A stretch of 29,926 bases of DNA from the IMG/VR virus record IMGVR_UViG_3300017991_000317, positions 1 through 29,926 of that record; one strand, written 5' to 3'. Shown one piece after another: positions 13,805 to 23,051 of this stretch. Below the pieces are notes generated by a model. The model saw only the letters and a program-made list of their open reading frames with translations, did not search any database and was not told the DNA's origin. Source of the stretch: a virus. How positions within the stretch are numbered: position 1 is the stretch's first letter; each line of letters begins with the position of its first letter. A program made the position numbers and the translations under genes.

Positions 13805-14434
13805 ATGGGATTATTAAGTTCAGTTGGGAATGTTGCCTCCAGTCTTTTTGGTAAGACACCGGATTATTCCGAAGGTTATAGAAAAGCACAAGAGCAACTA
13901 CAACCATACACAGAAGCGGGACAGCGTGCCCTACAAGGTATGGAGGGCTACCTAGGACAAAGAGCGCAAACCCTGGGACGATATGGAGAGCCCGCAGATT
14001 GGATGTATAGGCAAGCAAGCGCAACTCCTCAACAGTTTTATCAAACCCTGATGTCAGGTTATGAAGAAAGCCCGCAATATCAGCAGCAACTAGCAGCAAT
14101 GGAAAAAGCAATCGCAAATGCTGCGGCGGCTTCTGGCATGACTGGATCGGGTAGTTTTTACGATATGTGGCAGCGAGGCGCAAAAGATATTTTATCAGCC
14201 GATCAGCAGCAATGGCTAGAAAATATGCTCCGTTCTACGCAACAACAACAGAGCTATTTAGGGGATTATAGAGGCCAACAGGCGCAATATTTGCAAGCGA
14301 TGCAGAACTTAGCGCAAATGGGTCTAGGAGCTGCAGGCGGTATGGGACAAGCTCAAATTGGACAAGCGCAAGCAAGGGCGGCTTCTGACCCATTAGCAGG
14401 CTTGGTAGGCGCTGGTTTAAGTTTTCTCTTTTGA
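13805..14434 (+). CDS. DNA ejection protein (P22 gp7-like)
   Basis: The protein has 209 residues. The N-terminus is glycine/serine-rich (MGLLSSVGNVASSLFG) and is followed by 'YSEGYRKAQEQLQPYTEAGQ', a pattern shared with phage DNA-transfer proteins of the gp7 group. A long glutamine-rich helical middle leads to a glycine/alanine-rich C-terminus with a GLVGAGLSFLF end suited to membrane insertion. Ejection proteins are packaged in the head, leave ahead of the DNA and build a conduit across the envelope. It is the first of three consecutive genes of this type. Confidence 0.78.
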   Translation: MGLLSSVGNVASSLFGKTPDYSEGYRKAQEQLQPYTEAGQRALQGMEGYLGQRAQTLGRYGEPADWMYRQASATPQQFYQTLMSGYEESPQYQQQLAAMEKAIANAAAASGMTGSGSFYDMWQRGAKDILSADQQQWLENMLRSTQQQQSYLGDYRGQQAQYLQAMQNLAQMGLGAAGGMGQAQIGQAQARAASDPLAGLVGAGLSFLF

Positions 14435-14448
14435 TATAAGGAAAGAAA

Positions 14449-15597
14449 ATGGCATTAGCTGAAGAGTTGACCAAATGGTCGGGAGTCTATGAAGACTTGG
14501 CACAAAAGCGAGCAAGGCGCCCCTATATTGGCGAACTTGCAGAACTTAGCCGAGATTTTGAAAGAGCACGAGCAGAAGAGCAACAAGCGCGCGCGGGTAT
14601 GGCTGGGCTTCAATTACAATTTGAACCACAAAGACAACAACAGCTAACCGAACAAGGACGCCTTGCGAATTTAATTAATCAGATGAAAATTAAGCAAATG
14701 CAGGCAGCAATGGAAGCACCACAAGCGCCCAGTTTTCAAACAGCGCTGGGAAAAATGCTAGGAGAACAGCAGGCAATAGAGCAGTTTTTTGGCCCAGAAT
14801 CACCGCAAGCTGCAATGTATAGACAATCACTTCAGCAACAATTAGCCGAAAAAGAACCAGCTTATGTAACAGAATTTGGTAAAATTTTGGCCGAGCAAGA
14901 AAGAATAGCACAACAATTTGGCCCTGAATCACCACAAGCGCAACAATATCAACAATTTTTAGAGTCAAAACTACCCGGAGCAGTAGGCGCGCCGGTGTTG
15001 ACACCTTTTGAGGGTCCGAGTGGTGTGCCCATGGAAATAGTTTCAACAGGTCAAAAAGACAAGATATTCCGCAAGGATCCGATAACTAATGAATATTATC
15101 AGCCGGTAACAGAAAAAAGATTCACAGATAACCTAGAAAAAATTGAAGTTATAAAGTCCGTTAATAAAGATTTAGAAAACCTAAAAGACGTGGCCCCAAT
15201 TTTCCAAAGTGGATGGAAAGGAAACTGGAGAGATGCGCAAGTTCTAATTTCAGAGATTACCGGCCGACAATTTAGCGGAACGGATGCAAAAGCGGCAGGA
15301 AATGCCATATTAGCAAGCATTAAAGATAAAATTATGAAGCTAGAAGGCTTCCCCTCTTTATTGCCAGCATATGCGGACGCTGAAAAAATAGTAAAAATCG
15401 GAAGCGGTGAAAGTGTCAAAGCTTACCAGAACAGAATCAAAAAATTAAAAGATAAATTTGATGATGAGCAATTACATCTAAATCAAGAGAATATGTACGG
15501 GGCAAAAATAACACCGGGCAAACCAAAAGAAGAAAAACCAAAGGCGCCCCTAAAATGGGGGATAGATCCTCAAACTGGGCGACCCGATTTAAGATAA
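14449..15597 (+). CDS. DNA ejection protein (P22 gp20-like)
   Basis: The protein has 382 residues. It is rich in A, Q, E and R and mainly helical in its first 180 residues, with two copies of an about 40-residue repeat, each holding FGPESPQA (about 96-135 and 139-176). The C-terminal half is more mixed (INKDLENLKDVAPIF, then KIGSGESVKAYQNRIKKLKD). Position between the gp7-like and gp16-like proteins fits gp20. It would form a helical section of the transenvelope conduit. Start at 14449 has a GGAAAG ribosome site. The family name is synteny-based. Confidence 0.72.
   Translation: MALAEELTKWSGVYEDLAQKRARRPYIGELAELSRDFERARAEEQQARAGMAGLQLQFEPQRQQQLTEQGRLANLINQMKIKQMQAAMEAPQAPSFQTALGKMLGEQQAIEQFFGPESPQAAMYRQSLQQQLAEKEPAYVTEFGKILAEQERIAQQFGPESPQAQQYQQFLESKLPGAVGAPVLTPFEGPSGVPMEIVSTGQKDKIFRKDPITNEYYQPVTEKRFTDNLEKIEVIKSVNKDLENLKDVAPIFQSGWKGNWRDAQVLISEITGRQFSGTDAKAAGNAILASIKDKIMKLEGFPSLLPAYADAEKIVKIGSGESVKAYQNRIKKLKDKFDDEQLHLNQENMYGAKITPGKPKEEKPKAPLKWGIDPQTGRPDLR
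14734..14976 (+). repeat. Two coding repeats in the gp20-like gene
   Basis: Two successive units of about 41 codons encode similar helices: a FGK-x-L-x-E-Q-E/Q-x-I-x-Q-F/Q segment, then FGPESPQA, then a Q-rich helix. The DNA has diverged between the copies more than the protein has, so the duplication is old and under protein-level selection. Confidence 0.7.
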
Positions 15598-15609
15598 AAG
15601 AGAGGCTGT

Positions 15610-17757
15610 ATGGAAGACTACAACGAAACAGACTACACAGTTGAATATATCGAAGGGTACGGTGAAGTTCAGCTACCCCTAGGCATGACAAACGAAGAAA
15701 AAGCAGAGGCCATATATCAAGGTATTCAATCGGGCATAATCAAACCCATAGCGCAAGAAATGCCAGAAGCAGCGCCAGGCCCTGGAATGTTTACACAAGG
15801 GCTAGAATCACTTAAAGCAGGCTTTGAGGGGATAGTAGAACCTGTAGGAATGGGATTACGAAGAGCGGGGGCAGGTCTTGGTCAGGCGTTATATCCTGCA
15901 ATTGAAACTCTAATCCCACCAGCGCGTGAAGCCTTCGGTGGTCTTGGATTGACTGGAGCGCTCGAGCAAGAAATGAAGGCAGCAGAAGAAGCATACGGCG
16001 CAAAATATGGCGGCGAATTGTTGCCTGAAACGTTGGCATTTGGTGCAGAGGTTGCGCCTTTAGCGGTTGGGGGTGCAGCCGCTGGACTTGCAAAAGCTCC
16101 GGCTTTTTTGCGTGCAGCAGGTCAAAAGTTGCCACAGCTTGCAAGTGCTGCCTCTATGCCGCGTCGACTGCTAACACAAGCAGCGGAAAAATTCCCGAAA
16201 CTAACAGGCGCAGCGGGCATATTTGGAAAAGGTGCGCTAGCAGGCGCAGCAGCTGCCCCTATAACTTATGATCCAACCTTTGAAAGGTTAGGTCTAGAGG
16301 GTAGCTTAGAAAGGGCAGCAGAGGCTGCCCCCTTGGGAGGTTTGCTTGGTTTAGGTGTTGGAGGTTTGGCAAGAGCCCCGCAAGCATTGCGTAAAGCTTT
16401 CGGTGGAATGGGCACGCTTACAGCTGAAGAAGCACCGGAGTTATTGCGAAAATTAGAAGGAACAGAAACGCCCCTAGGAGACATTTTAGACAGTCCCTCA
16501 TTAAAAAGAGGCTTAGAAAATATAATGCAACCTGTCCCATTTTCGGCTATTCCTGCAAAATTGCAACGATTGGGAACGGAAATCAGGCAACGTGGGGAGA
16601 ATATCATAAAAGCTATTACTCCAGCGCGTGAAAAATCAGTAGGTGAAGAATTAAAAGATGCTTTAATTAAGGTGAATAATCAGCTAGAAAATGAAAAAAG
16701 AGCACTTTATAAAGATGTGGATGTTTTAGCTGATAAATTCAAAATACAAGTTAACCCGCAAAAATACACGCAACAAGCCGAGGAGCTTCTAGGACAAACA
16801 GAAACATCCGGAATATTTGGAAAAATCAAAGACCCAGCAAGGCTAGAACTTAAGGAATTTTTACAACAAGCAGCAAATGCGAAACCCGGAAGAGTGAAAG
16901 ACGCGAATATAATGATTGGTGAATTAAACAACGTTGGCTATGAATTAGAATCTGAAGGTAAAACATTTGTAGCGCAAAAATGGAAAAGTTTGGCTCAAAG
17001 TTTGAAAAATGACCTTGAAGATTCCATGCAGTCCGCGGGAAATCCTGAAGAAGTAAAAATGGCATATGATAAAGCGCAGCGGTTCTTTGCTGATAAGATC
17101 GTTCCATTGCGTGAGCCTGAAATAATGAAGTATACGTATAGCAAAAAAGGAGACCCGGACACTTTAGTTAGAGACTTTGTGAAGACTGGCATAACAGACC
17201 GCCCGATTCTCCTCAGTAAAATAACCAAAGTTTTAGAACCAGAGGATAGAAAGCTATTTGGTCAAAATCTTTTGGCAACGGCAATCGATAATGAAAAACT
17301 GAGCCCCAAAAAAATGGCGAACCTTTATAAAAAAAGGGACCAGCGGATGAAAGATCAGCTTTTCACCAAAGAACAACAAAAGCTCCTTGATGATTATGTA
17401 ACCCTAGTTGAAAAAAACGAACCCGCACTAAATGCAATGGCAAATATGCCAACAGGACAACAGCTTAAAGAGATGCAAGCCTTGAAACTAATTGCAGGTG
17501 CGACCGCTGTTCCTTCTTTGGCTAGCATGGGTGCAACGGTTCCAGCGTTGGGCGCTATTCTAGCGGCCAGATTAGGCGGAAAAGCAATGACAAGCCCGCG
17601 CGCGCGTCGTTGGCTGGTTGAGCAATATTTAAAAGGAAAGCAGCCAGGATTTATACAACCCGGTAAGATTCCAAGTGGTGCAATAGGTGCAGGGCTGCCC
17701 TTAATTTCCGGCACAGATACACAAGGCGGAATGTTTGACATTCCAGAGTTCGAATAA
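15610..17757 (+). CDS. DNA ejection protein (P22 gp16-like)
   Basis: The protein has 715 residues (P22 gp16 has 609). A short N-terminal acidic region is followed by a long alanine/glycine-rich region (about 60-270) with several stretches able to insert into or lie along a membrane (for example VAPLAVGGAAAGLAKAPAF). A charged, helical middle and another hydrophobic Ala/Gly segment (about 630-660) follow. Such proteins enter the host first and form part of the channel for DNA. A lytic transglycosylase domain, found in some ejection proteins, is not seen. It ends 14 bp before the fibre gene. Confidence 0.75.
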   Translation: MEDYNETDYTVEYIEGYGEVQLPLGMTNEEKAEAIYQGIQSGIIKPIAQEMPEAAPGPGMFTQGLESLKAGFEGIVEPVGMGLRRAGAGLGQALYPAIETLIPPAREAFGGLGLTGALEQEMKAAEEAYGAKYGGELLPETLAFGAEVAPLAVGGAAAGLAKAPAFLRAAGQKLPQLASAASMPRRLLTQAAEKFPKLTGAAGIFGKGALAGAAAAPITYDPTFERLGLEGSLERAAEAAPLGGLLGLGVGGLARAPQALRKAFGGMGTLTAEEAPELLRKLEGTETPLGDILDSPSLKRGLENIMQPVPFSAIPAKLQRLGTEIRQRGENIIKAITPAREKSVGEELKDALIKVNNQLENEKRALYKDVDVLADKFKIQVNPQKYTQQAEELLGQTETSGIFGKIKDPARLELKEFLQQAANAKPGRVKDANIMIGELNNVGYELESEGKTFVAQKWKSLAQSLKNDLEDSMQSAGNPEEVKMAYDKAQRFFADKIVPLREPEIMKYTYSKKGDPDTLVRDFVKTGITDRPILLSKITKVLEPEDRKLFGQNLLATAIDNEKLSPKKMANLYKKRDQRMKDQLFTKEQQKLLDDYVTLVEKNEPALNAMANMPTGQQLKEMQALKLIAGATAVPSLASMGATVPALGAILAARLGGKAMTSPRARRWLVEQYLKGKQPGFIQPGKIPSGAIGAGLPLISGTDTQGGMFDIPEFE

Positions 17758-17770
17758 GCGAGGTAATAAA

Positions 17771-19360
17771 ATGGGCGTTATACTAGCACCTAATGGAAGA
17801 TGGACAGGACGAGACAAGGCGGGTAATGCGCTGGCCGGTGGTTTTCTGTTTACGTTTCAAAATGGTACTCGAGTATTTAAAGATACTTACGCAGACCCTG
17901 GAATGACTGTATTGAATCCCAACCCTCTACAGCTCGACTCAAGCGGGAGCGCTTCCATTTATTGGGAGGATGACGATTACTACACCATCGCGCTATATTC
18001 TGTAGATCCTTCCGCGCCTTCTGTGCCTTACCAGTTGGTATATACACAGAACAACTACCCACAAGTTACCGGTGGCGGTGATGGTCCGGTTGTGATTAAT
18101 CAGAGTTTTCCAAATATTGTTAGGAACTCACAATTCACGCGCTGGGGGAGTGATGATTTCCAAAGCAGCAACACAAGCAATGAAACATATATCAAACTGA
18201 ACGCGACAAGTGAAACCTCACTTGATGGCCCAAATCAGAACATGTTGGCGGATGATTGGACGCTCTTAAGAGATACAACATCAATGAGCATACAAGTGCA
18301 GCGCGTGCCTTTTGCTCTAGGGCAAACAGAAGTACCAGCTAATCCGCTGAATTATTTGAACTATCAATGTTCTAACGTTGGCGCTGGTGACACTACCCAA
18401 TTATCAATAACTCAGGCTTTCTATTCAGTGCAAACTTTAAGCAATAAAGAAATCGCTTTCGGTTTTTGGGGGCGTAGTACTACAAGCTCGACAGTTACGG
18501 CAACCTTTGAGCAATTCTTCGGTACCGGTGGCACCCCTACACCACAACAGGAGACACCATTTGGTGCTTATGCGCTATCACCTGTATGGCAACAATTCAC
18601 CGGAGTCATCACGGTACCAACTGTGCAAGGCGCGACGCGTGGAACGGATGAAAATGATAAGGTTTTGCTTAACTTTAGATTGCCTCTAAATGAACTGGCA
18701 AACATAGACATTGCCAACGTTCAAATGCACGAAACCAACGTATTACCAGAATTTCCCTATTTATCAGTTAATGATCAAATAAAAAGAGGCGATAAAACTT
18801 CAATTTTTGCCAATGATCCAACCGGAACCCTAAAGTTTGGAATATTTGACCCAAACAACGTGCAAAAAGGGTGGATTCCTTGCAATGATCAAACAATCGG
18901 AAACTTTGAAAGTGGCGCAGATTATCCATACCAGGCAACGATTAATCTTTACATCTTAATCTGGAACCTAATCGATGAACAATACGCGCCAATATTTGAC
19001 AGTAACGGCGACCCAGACACCAAAGGCGCATCTGCAATAGATGACTGGAACGCCAACAAGCAGTTGCAGATTATCAGGACATTGGGCCGCGTAATTGGTA
19101 ATATAGGACAAGGTGATGGTCTAACAGATCGGCAGCTGGGCGAGTTTGTCGGTGAGGAAACCCACACACTAACTATACAAGAAATGCCAAGACACAATCA
19201 CACCTACACGCTCTATGATGATTTATACCCGACAGGTAACAGCGGGGGATTGAGGCCGCGAGAAATTCTTAATACCAGAACTACTGGGTTTACAGGCGGA
19301 AACGGTCCACATAACAACATGCAACCCACAACATTCTGCACAACTATTATTAAACTATAG
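17771..19360 (+). CDS. Tail fibre with C-terminal collar (receptor-binding) domain
   Basis: The protein has 529 residues from the ATG at 17771 with an AGGT ribosome site; an in-frame start at 17735 lies inside the previous gene and is less likely. The N-terminal 90 residues (NGRWTGRDKAGNALAGGFLF, then an Asn-Pro and SGSASIYW segment) match the virion-anchoring domain of many short-tailed phage fibres. Residues about 115-335 form a beta-sandwich like a carbohydrate-binding module. The C-terminus is a tail-collar domain: 'LTIQEMPRHNHTY' with the metal-binding type HxH pair, ending GGNGPHNNMQPTTFCTTII. It probably mediates primary host recognition. Confidence 0.82.
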   Translation: MGVILAPNGRWTGRDKAGNALAGGFLFTFQNGTRVFKDTYADPGMTVLNPNPLQLDSSGSASIYWEDDDYYTIALYSVDPSAPSVPYQLVYTQNNYPQVTGGGDGPVVINQSFPNIVRNSQFTRWGSDDFQSSNTSNETYIKLNATSETSLDGPNQNMLADDWTLLRDTTSMSIQVQRVPFALGQTEVPANPLNYLNYQCSNVGAGDTTQLSITQAFYSVQTLSNKEIAFGFWGRSTTSSTVTATFEQFFGTGGTPTPQQETPFGAYALSPVWQQFTGVITVPTVQGATRGTDENDKVLLNFRLPLNELANIDIANVQMHETNVLPEFPYLSVNDQIKRGDKTSIFANDPTGTLKFGIFDPNNVQKGWIPCNDQTIGNFESGADYPYQATINLYILIWNLIDEQYAPIFDSNGDPDTKGASAIDDWNANKQLQIIRTLGRVIGNIGQGDGLTDRQLGEFVGEETHTLTIQEMPRHNHTYTLYDDLYPTGNSGGLRPREILNTRTTGFTGGNGPHNNMQPTTFCTTIIKL

Positions 19361-19368
19361 GTGATATT

Positions 19369-19746
19369 ATGACGATAAGCTCAAAGCCTGTATACGGCGT
19401 AACCGGAGAAAAACCAAGCCAAGATATCGGCGTTTTTATAAAGCGCGGCGGGGTGGTTCTATCTGCTGGAACAAACAATCTAGACAAAAATCTGTATGAT
19501 TCCAAAGGTAACCCGCAGTTTTTCAAGTTTTTACAAGTTGGTACTGGCGGATCTTTGGTTTATCTTACCGCAGAAAATCAGCCTAATGCATTTGTGAGTG
19601 TGCCCGATGGTGCAATCCTGCCATGTCACGGATACCAAGTATTGAGCAGCGCGCCAATTAATACTTATGATGCAGCAGGTAACATTGTATCAACTGAAAT
19701 AATAGCAACTTCAGCCTTTAACATAACCTGGCACGGTGGCGAATAA
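19369..19746 (+). CDS. Small beta-rich virion-type protein
   Basis: The protein has 125 residues. Regular short beta strands and glycine turns (DIGVFIKRGGVVLSAGTNN, VGTGGSLVYLTAENQ) suggest a compact beta-sandwich. No signal peptide or membrane segment is seen. It lies eight bases after the fibre gene, and its stop overlaps the start of the next small gene. Position suggests a fibre-associated accessory or decoration protein, but no family is recognised. Confidence 0.6.
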   Translation: MTISSKPVYGVTGEKPSQDIGVFIKRGGVVLSAGTNNLDKNLYDSKGNPQFFKFLQVGTGGSLVYLTAENQPNAFVSVPDGAILPCHGYQVLSSAPINTYDAAGNIVSTEIIATSAFNITWHGGE

Positions 19747-19898
19747 TGAATTGGATTAATGGGCAGAAATACATCCCGTTATTGGTTGGGTTTGGTGAGC
19801 CACCACTCCCACCGCCCCCTAACGACCCCATGATCACAGAAATTACAGAAGATGACATTATCACCGAGTTAACCGCAGACATAATTGTAACGGAGTAA
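19746..19898 (+). CDS. 50-residue acidic virion-accessory peptide
   Basis: The ATG at 19746 overlaps the preceding stop by one base (TAATG), and the ORF ends six bases before the next start. The product opens MNWINGQKYI, has a proline run (PPLPPPP) at about 19-25, and ends with alternating I/T/E/D units (ITEITEDDIITELTA and similar), a pattern of repeated short beta strands ending in TE. Tight coupling on both sides makes it a likely real gene. It may be a fibre attachment piece or chaperone. Confidence 0.6.
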   Translation: MNWINGQKYIPLLVGFGEPPLPPPPNDPMITEITEDDIITELTADIIVTE

Positions 19899-19904
19899 AA
19901 AAAA

Positions 19905-22900
19905 ATGCCGACTAAGTTTTCACAATTTCAAGCAGGAACGCCAATTGTCGACACTGACCAAGTAGTTGGTTTTAACACAGACAACAAAAGGTGGACAGCC
20001 TCACAATTAAAGGCATACATCGGCCAAGTGGTCACCTCCTGGGATGGTTCCACGGTTCCGGTTAATGTCACAGCGGGCACAGGCGTTAGCATAACAAACG
20101 GCGTGATTAGCTTCACTGGTGATACAAACGTTGACTTACAAGACGCATACGACAACAGCGCCGACGGCAACACAAACCTTGTAGCAGGCAAAGAGGTTAC
20201 CTGGACATCAACAGAGGTGGGCATCAGACCGCCAGCCATGACACAAGTCCAAGCTGATGCAATGGTCACCCCCTCCACAGGTTCGACCGTTTTTATAATT
20301 GACGACAACAGACTAGCCAACAACAGAGGCACGCCAGCAACGCCAGACATTGAAAAGGTAGCGTATCTGTCAGATATTCCGGTAATTGTTAACGATGGCG
20401 CCTATGCGGAGCTGTCACTACAAAACAACACGACAGAAACACAAATATTAGTGCCAGGGGTTCCCGTACAAATTGCAGGAACTTATATTTTAGGCCCTGT
20501 TGCAGATTTTTCTAATTTTGGCGGACAAGGCACTCTTACATACACAGGCGTTGAAACTCGAGTCTTTAAGGTCTCCTTTACAATCACGACCACGGCAGAC
20601 TTAACCGCGGTAGATGTTACCGCTTCTATTGGTCTCAATGGTGCTCCTGTTCCATCTTCGCAGCAGACGGAATACTTAGGAAGCACGACATCAGCCGAGC
20701 ATGTCATAAACGTGCAGGCCTTGATTCAATTATCAACCAATGACACCTTGAATTGTTTAATTCAAAACAACACCAACGCTGACAACATATTAGTTAGCAG
20801 CCTTAACTTTACCCCAACATCAATCGGTGGCACTTCGAATGTAACCAATGACCAAGTGGTTATCAGTTGGGACGGTTCAACAAATCAAGTAGCTGTGACT
20901 GCTGGCGCAAACATGGACATTACCGCGGGCGTTATTTCTACGACCGCAGAGCCTAACGTCGTAACAGAATGGAACGGATCAACAGCACCGGTTCAAGTCA
21001 CCGCGGGTACAGATATTGATATCACAAACGGCATAATTTCATACACTGGCGGCGGGGGCGGCGGCGGTCTTTCCGGTAACTATCAAATTTGGGAAATGAC
21101 CTCCCCCACTCAACCGCAAAATTATATTTTCGGTGCTTTTTTAAGTGTCACAAATACTGCGCAAGGTGATAAAAATATCAGACCTGGGCAATTGCTAATA
21201 GGCGAGCAAGCCATCATGGAGTTTACCTTTGAGCTTGTGCCCGTAAACATTACAACAGTCACAACTATCTCCGGACAGTTTAGATGGACCTTTGGCCCCT
21301 ATTTTTACGAACTCGCAGACATGGTGCTGCAGGCACCAATCACAACGCGGTCTGGAACGTTAAAATACACGGTTACACGGATTAATCAAACAGAAGTGAC
21401 AATCGACGTGAACGGTTACTATATAAATTCAGCCGGTACAGTTGTCTCGCTTCTGGGTAATCCTGGGCTAATTCCTAACACTTTTGCATATAATGAAAAC
21501 AACACTTATTTAATGGAGATTGAATATCGGCCAAACCAAGGAACAGCGCAACAATATCTAGGCGTGGAGGCTATCAATAACACAGTAGAGCAACACACAA
21601 GCAGAACCGGCGGCGGCGGAGGTGGTGGTGTTGTCACTTCGTGGAACGGTTCAACTAATCCCGTAGCAGTAACAGCTGGCGCGGGCATTGATATTACAAA
21701 CGGCGTGATTACAAACACCGGCGGCGGTGGTGGGGGCGCACAATCTGGTAACTTTAATATTGGGACATGCTTAATTCCGCGCACGGTTTTTCAATTTGGC
21801 AATTATTTGTCAGTGATTGATCAATTGCAGGGCACGCAAACCATCGCGCCGGCTTCTTTAGCGGTCGGTGAATCTGTAAAAATGCGCTTCACTTACGAAT
21901 TAAATCCAGTATTGCCGAGTTTTCCTTCAGTAAGTGGATCATTTCAATATGTTTTCGGTAGCACAATATTAAACCCACCCCCTAGTTTTAATTTAATATT
22001 GACCAATGCCGCACAGCGTACCGGTTTTGTTGAATATACAGTAACAAGAACAGCAACAAGCGAGGTGACATTGGATGCTACCGGTTGGTTTGTTCAAACT
22101 AACCCGTTATATTTTAACGGGGTTAATTCAACACATACGGGCTTATTTACTACTACACTCCCATACGATGAAAATTTAAGTTATTTATTCGATGTTCAAT
22201 GGGCGCGCATATCTGGAGACGTTAACAACTACCTAGACATTAAAGCCCTTAATTTGCTAATTGACCAACACACGCAGAGAGTCGGTGCGGGTGGAACTCA
22301 AGTAGTGGAAAGTTGGAACGGTGGCACCGCTCCAGTTGATGTGACAGCGGGAAATAATATTTCAATTGTTAGCGGTCAGATTTCAACAACAGCAGAGCCA
22401 AATGTTGTGACTAGTTGGGATGGGTCATCCGCGCCTTTAGCTGTAACTGCTGGCTCTGGAATTAATATTTCAGGGGGTGTGATTTCATCGACGGGACTTG
22501 CAGCAACTGAAAATAAATCATTCTTCACCACTCTGCTACCTTCCGACAATTACGTGGCCGGAGTATACACGCCGGTTTGGTTTACTAGTACCGGATCAAA
22601 TACTATACCAGCCAATACATGGAACATAGGAGACACTTTCCAGATTGACATAATCGGCGAATTCGTCACCAGGGGAACAGTTGCAGATACTCCCGCCGGT
22701 TCTAATTTTCGATTGACCGTTGGATCGAATCAAATTCTAACAAATAATCTAGACACGCCACTGATTATTGATGGGCAAGTCAGAGTCAAACCGTTTAACT
22801 TTTCTATAAAATTCACAAGAATACAAGACACCGGACAGCCAACCTGGACAGTATCGGGAAATGGTTTTTTTGTTAATCTCAGCGATCAATTGCAATATAT

Positions 22901-23042
22901 AACGCTACAAACTCAGACTTTATACAACATCGACGTGACAATTCAAAATATTATAAATTTAGAGTTTGTACAAAATCACACAGTCGGAAATACTTACGAT
23001 TTTCAATGCGTACAATTAAATATGATGAAATTTGCAATCTAG
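19905..23042 (+). CDS. Large modular tail fibre with six repeated beta units
   Basis: The protein has 1045 residues. An N-terminal 'FSQFQAGTPIVDTDQVVGFN' cap is followed by six copies of an about 31-residue unit, [W-D/N-G-S]-x-x-P-V-x-V-T-A-G-x-x-I-x-I-T-x-G-x-I-S (about 41, 316, 351, 576, 798 and 834). These link three related beta-rich globular domains (about 389-572, 612-795, 865-1045) and a distinct one (about 164-313). Runs of seven and six glycines after two units look like hinges. There is an LQDAYDN motif at 78-84. It is clearly a long adhesion fibre; the globular domains resemble jelly-roll lectin modules. The receptor is unknown. Confidence 0.8.
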   Translation: MPTKFSQFQAGTPIVDTDQVVGFNTDNKRWTASQLKAYIGQVVTSWDGSTVPVNVTAGTGVSITNGVISFTGDTNVDLQDAYDNSADGNTNLVAGKEVTWTSTEVGIRPPAMTQVQADAMVTPSTGSTVFIIDDNRLANNRGTPATPDIEKVAYLSDIPVIVNDGAYAELSLQNNTTETQILVPGVPVQIAGTYILGPVADFSNFGGQGTLTYTGVETRVFKVSFTITTTADLTAVDVTASIGLNGAPVPSSQQTEYLGSTTSAEHVINVQALIQLSTNDTLNCLIQNNTNADNILVSSLNFTPTSIGGTSNVTNDQVVISWDGSTNQVAVTAGANMDITAGVISTTAEPNVVTEWNGSTAPVQVTAGTDIDITNGIISYTGGGGGGGLSGNYQIWEMTSPTQPQNYIFGAFLSVTNTAQGDKNIRPGQLLIGEQAIMEFTFELVPVNITTVTTISGQFRWTFGPYFYELADMVLQAPITTRSGTLKYTVTRINQTEVTIDVNGYYINSAGTVVSLLGNPGLIPNTFAYNENNTYLMEIEYRPNQGTAQQYLGVEAINNTVEQHTSRTGGGGGGGVVTSWNGSTNPVAVTAGAGIDITNGVITNTGGGGGGAQSGNFNIGTCLIPRTVFQFGNYLSVIDQLQGTQTIAPASLAVGESVKMRFTYELNPVLPSFPSVSGSFQYVFGSTILNPPPSFNLILTNAAQRTGFVEYTVTRTATSEVTLDATGWFVQTNPLYFNGVNSTHTGLFTTTLPYDENLSYLFDVQWARISGDVNNYLDIKALNLLIDQHTQRVGAGGTQVVESWNGGTAPVDVTAGNNISIVSGQISTTAEPNVVTSWDGSSAPLAVTAGSGINISGGVISSTGLAATENKSFFTTLLPSDNYVAGVYTPVWFTSTGSNTIPANTWNIGDTFQIDIIGEFVTRGTVADTPAGSNFRLTVGSNQILTNNLDTPLIIDGQVRVKPFNFSIKFTRIQDTGQPTWTVSGNGFFVNLSDQLQYITLQTQTLYNIDVTIQNIINLEFVQNHTVGNTYDFQCVQLNMMKFAI
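20025..22495 (+). repeat. Six dispersed repeat units within the fibre gene
   Basis: Units begin near 20025, 20850, 20955, 21630, 22296 and 22404, each about 95 bp, encoding WDGS/WNGS ... VTAG ... G-x-I-S. Two pairs are adjacent (20850/20955, 22296/22404), each joined by the linker TTAEPN, which suggests that a two-unit block was duplicated together. Such homologous units are natural sites for recombination between fibres. Confidence 0.75.
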
Positions 23043-23051
23043 GAGCAGCCA

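Noticed and set aside
17735-17770. Upstream start of the collar-domain fibre
   Set aside because: It lies inside the ejection-protein gene and lacks a ribosome site; the ATG at 17771 has AGGT and begins the conserved anchor domain.
20025-22495. Fibre repeats as a diversity-generating retroelement target
   Set aside because: No reverse transcriptase, template repeat or adenine-directed variation is visible; the repeats are ordinary structural units.
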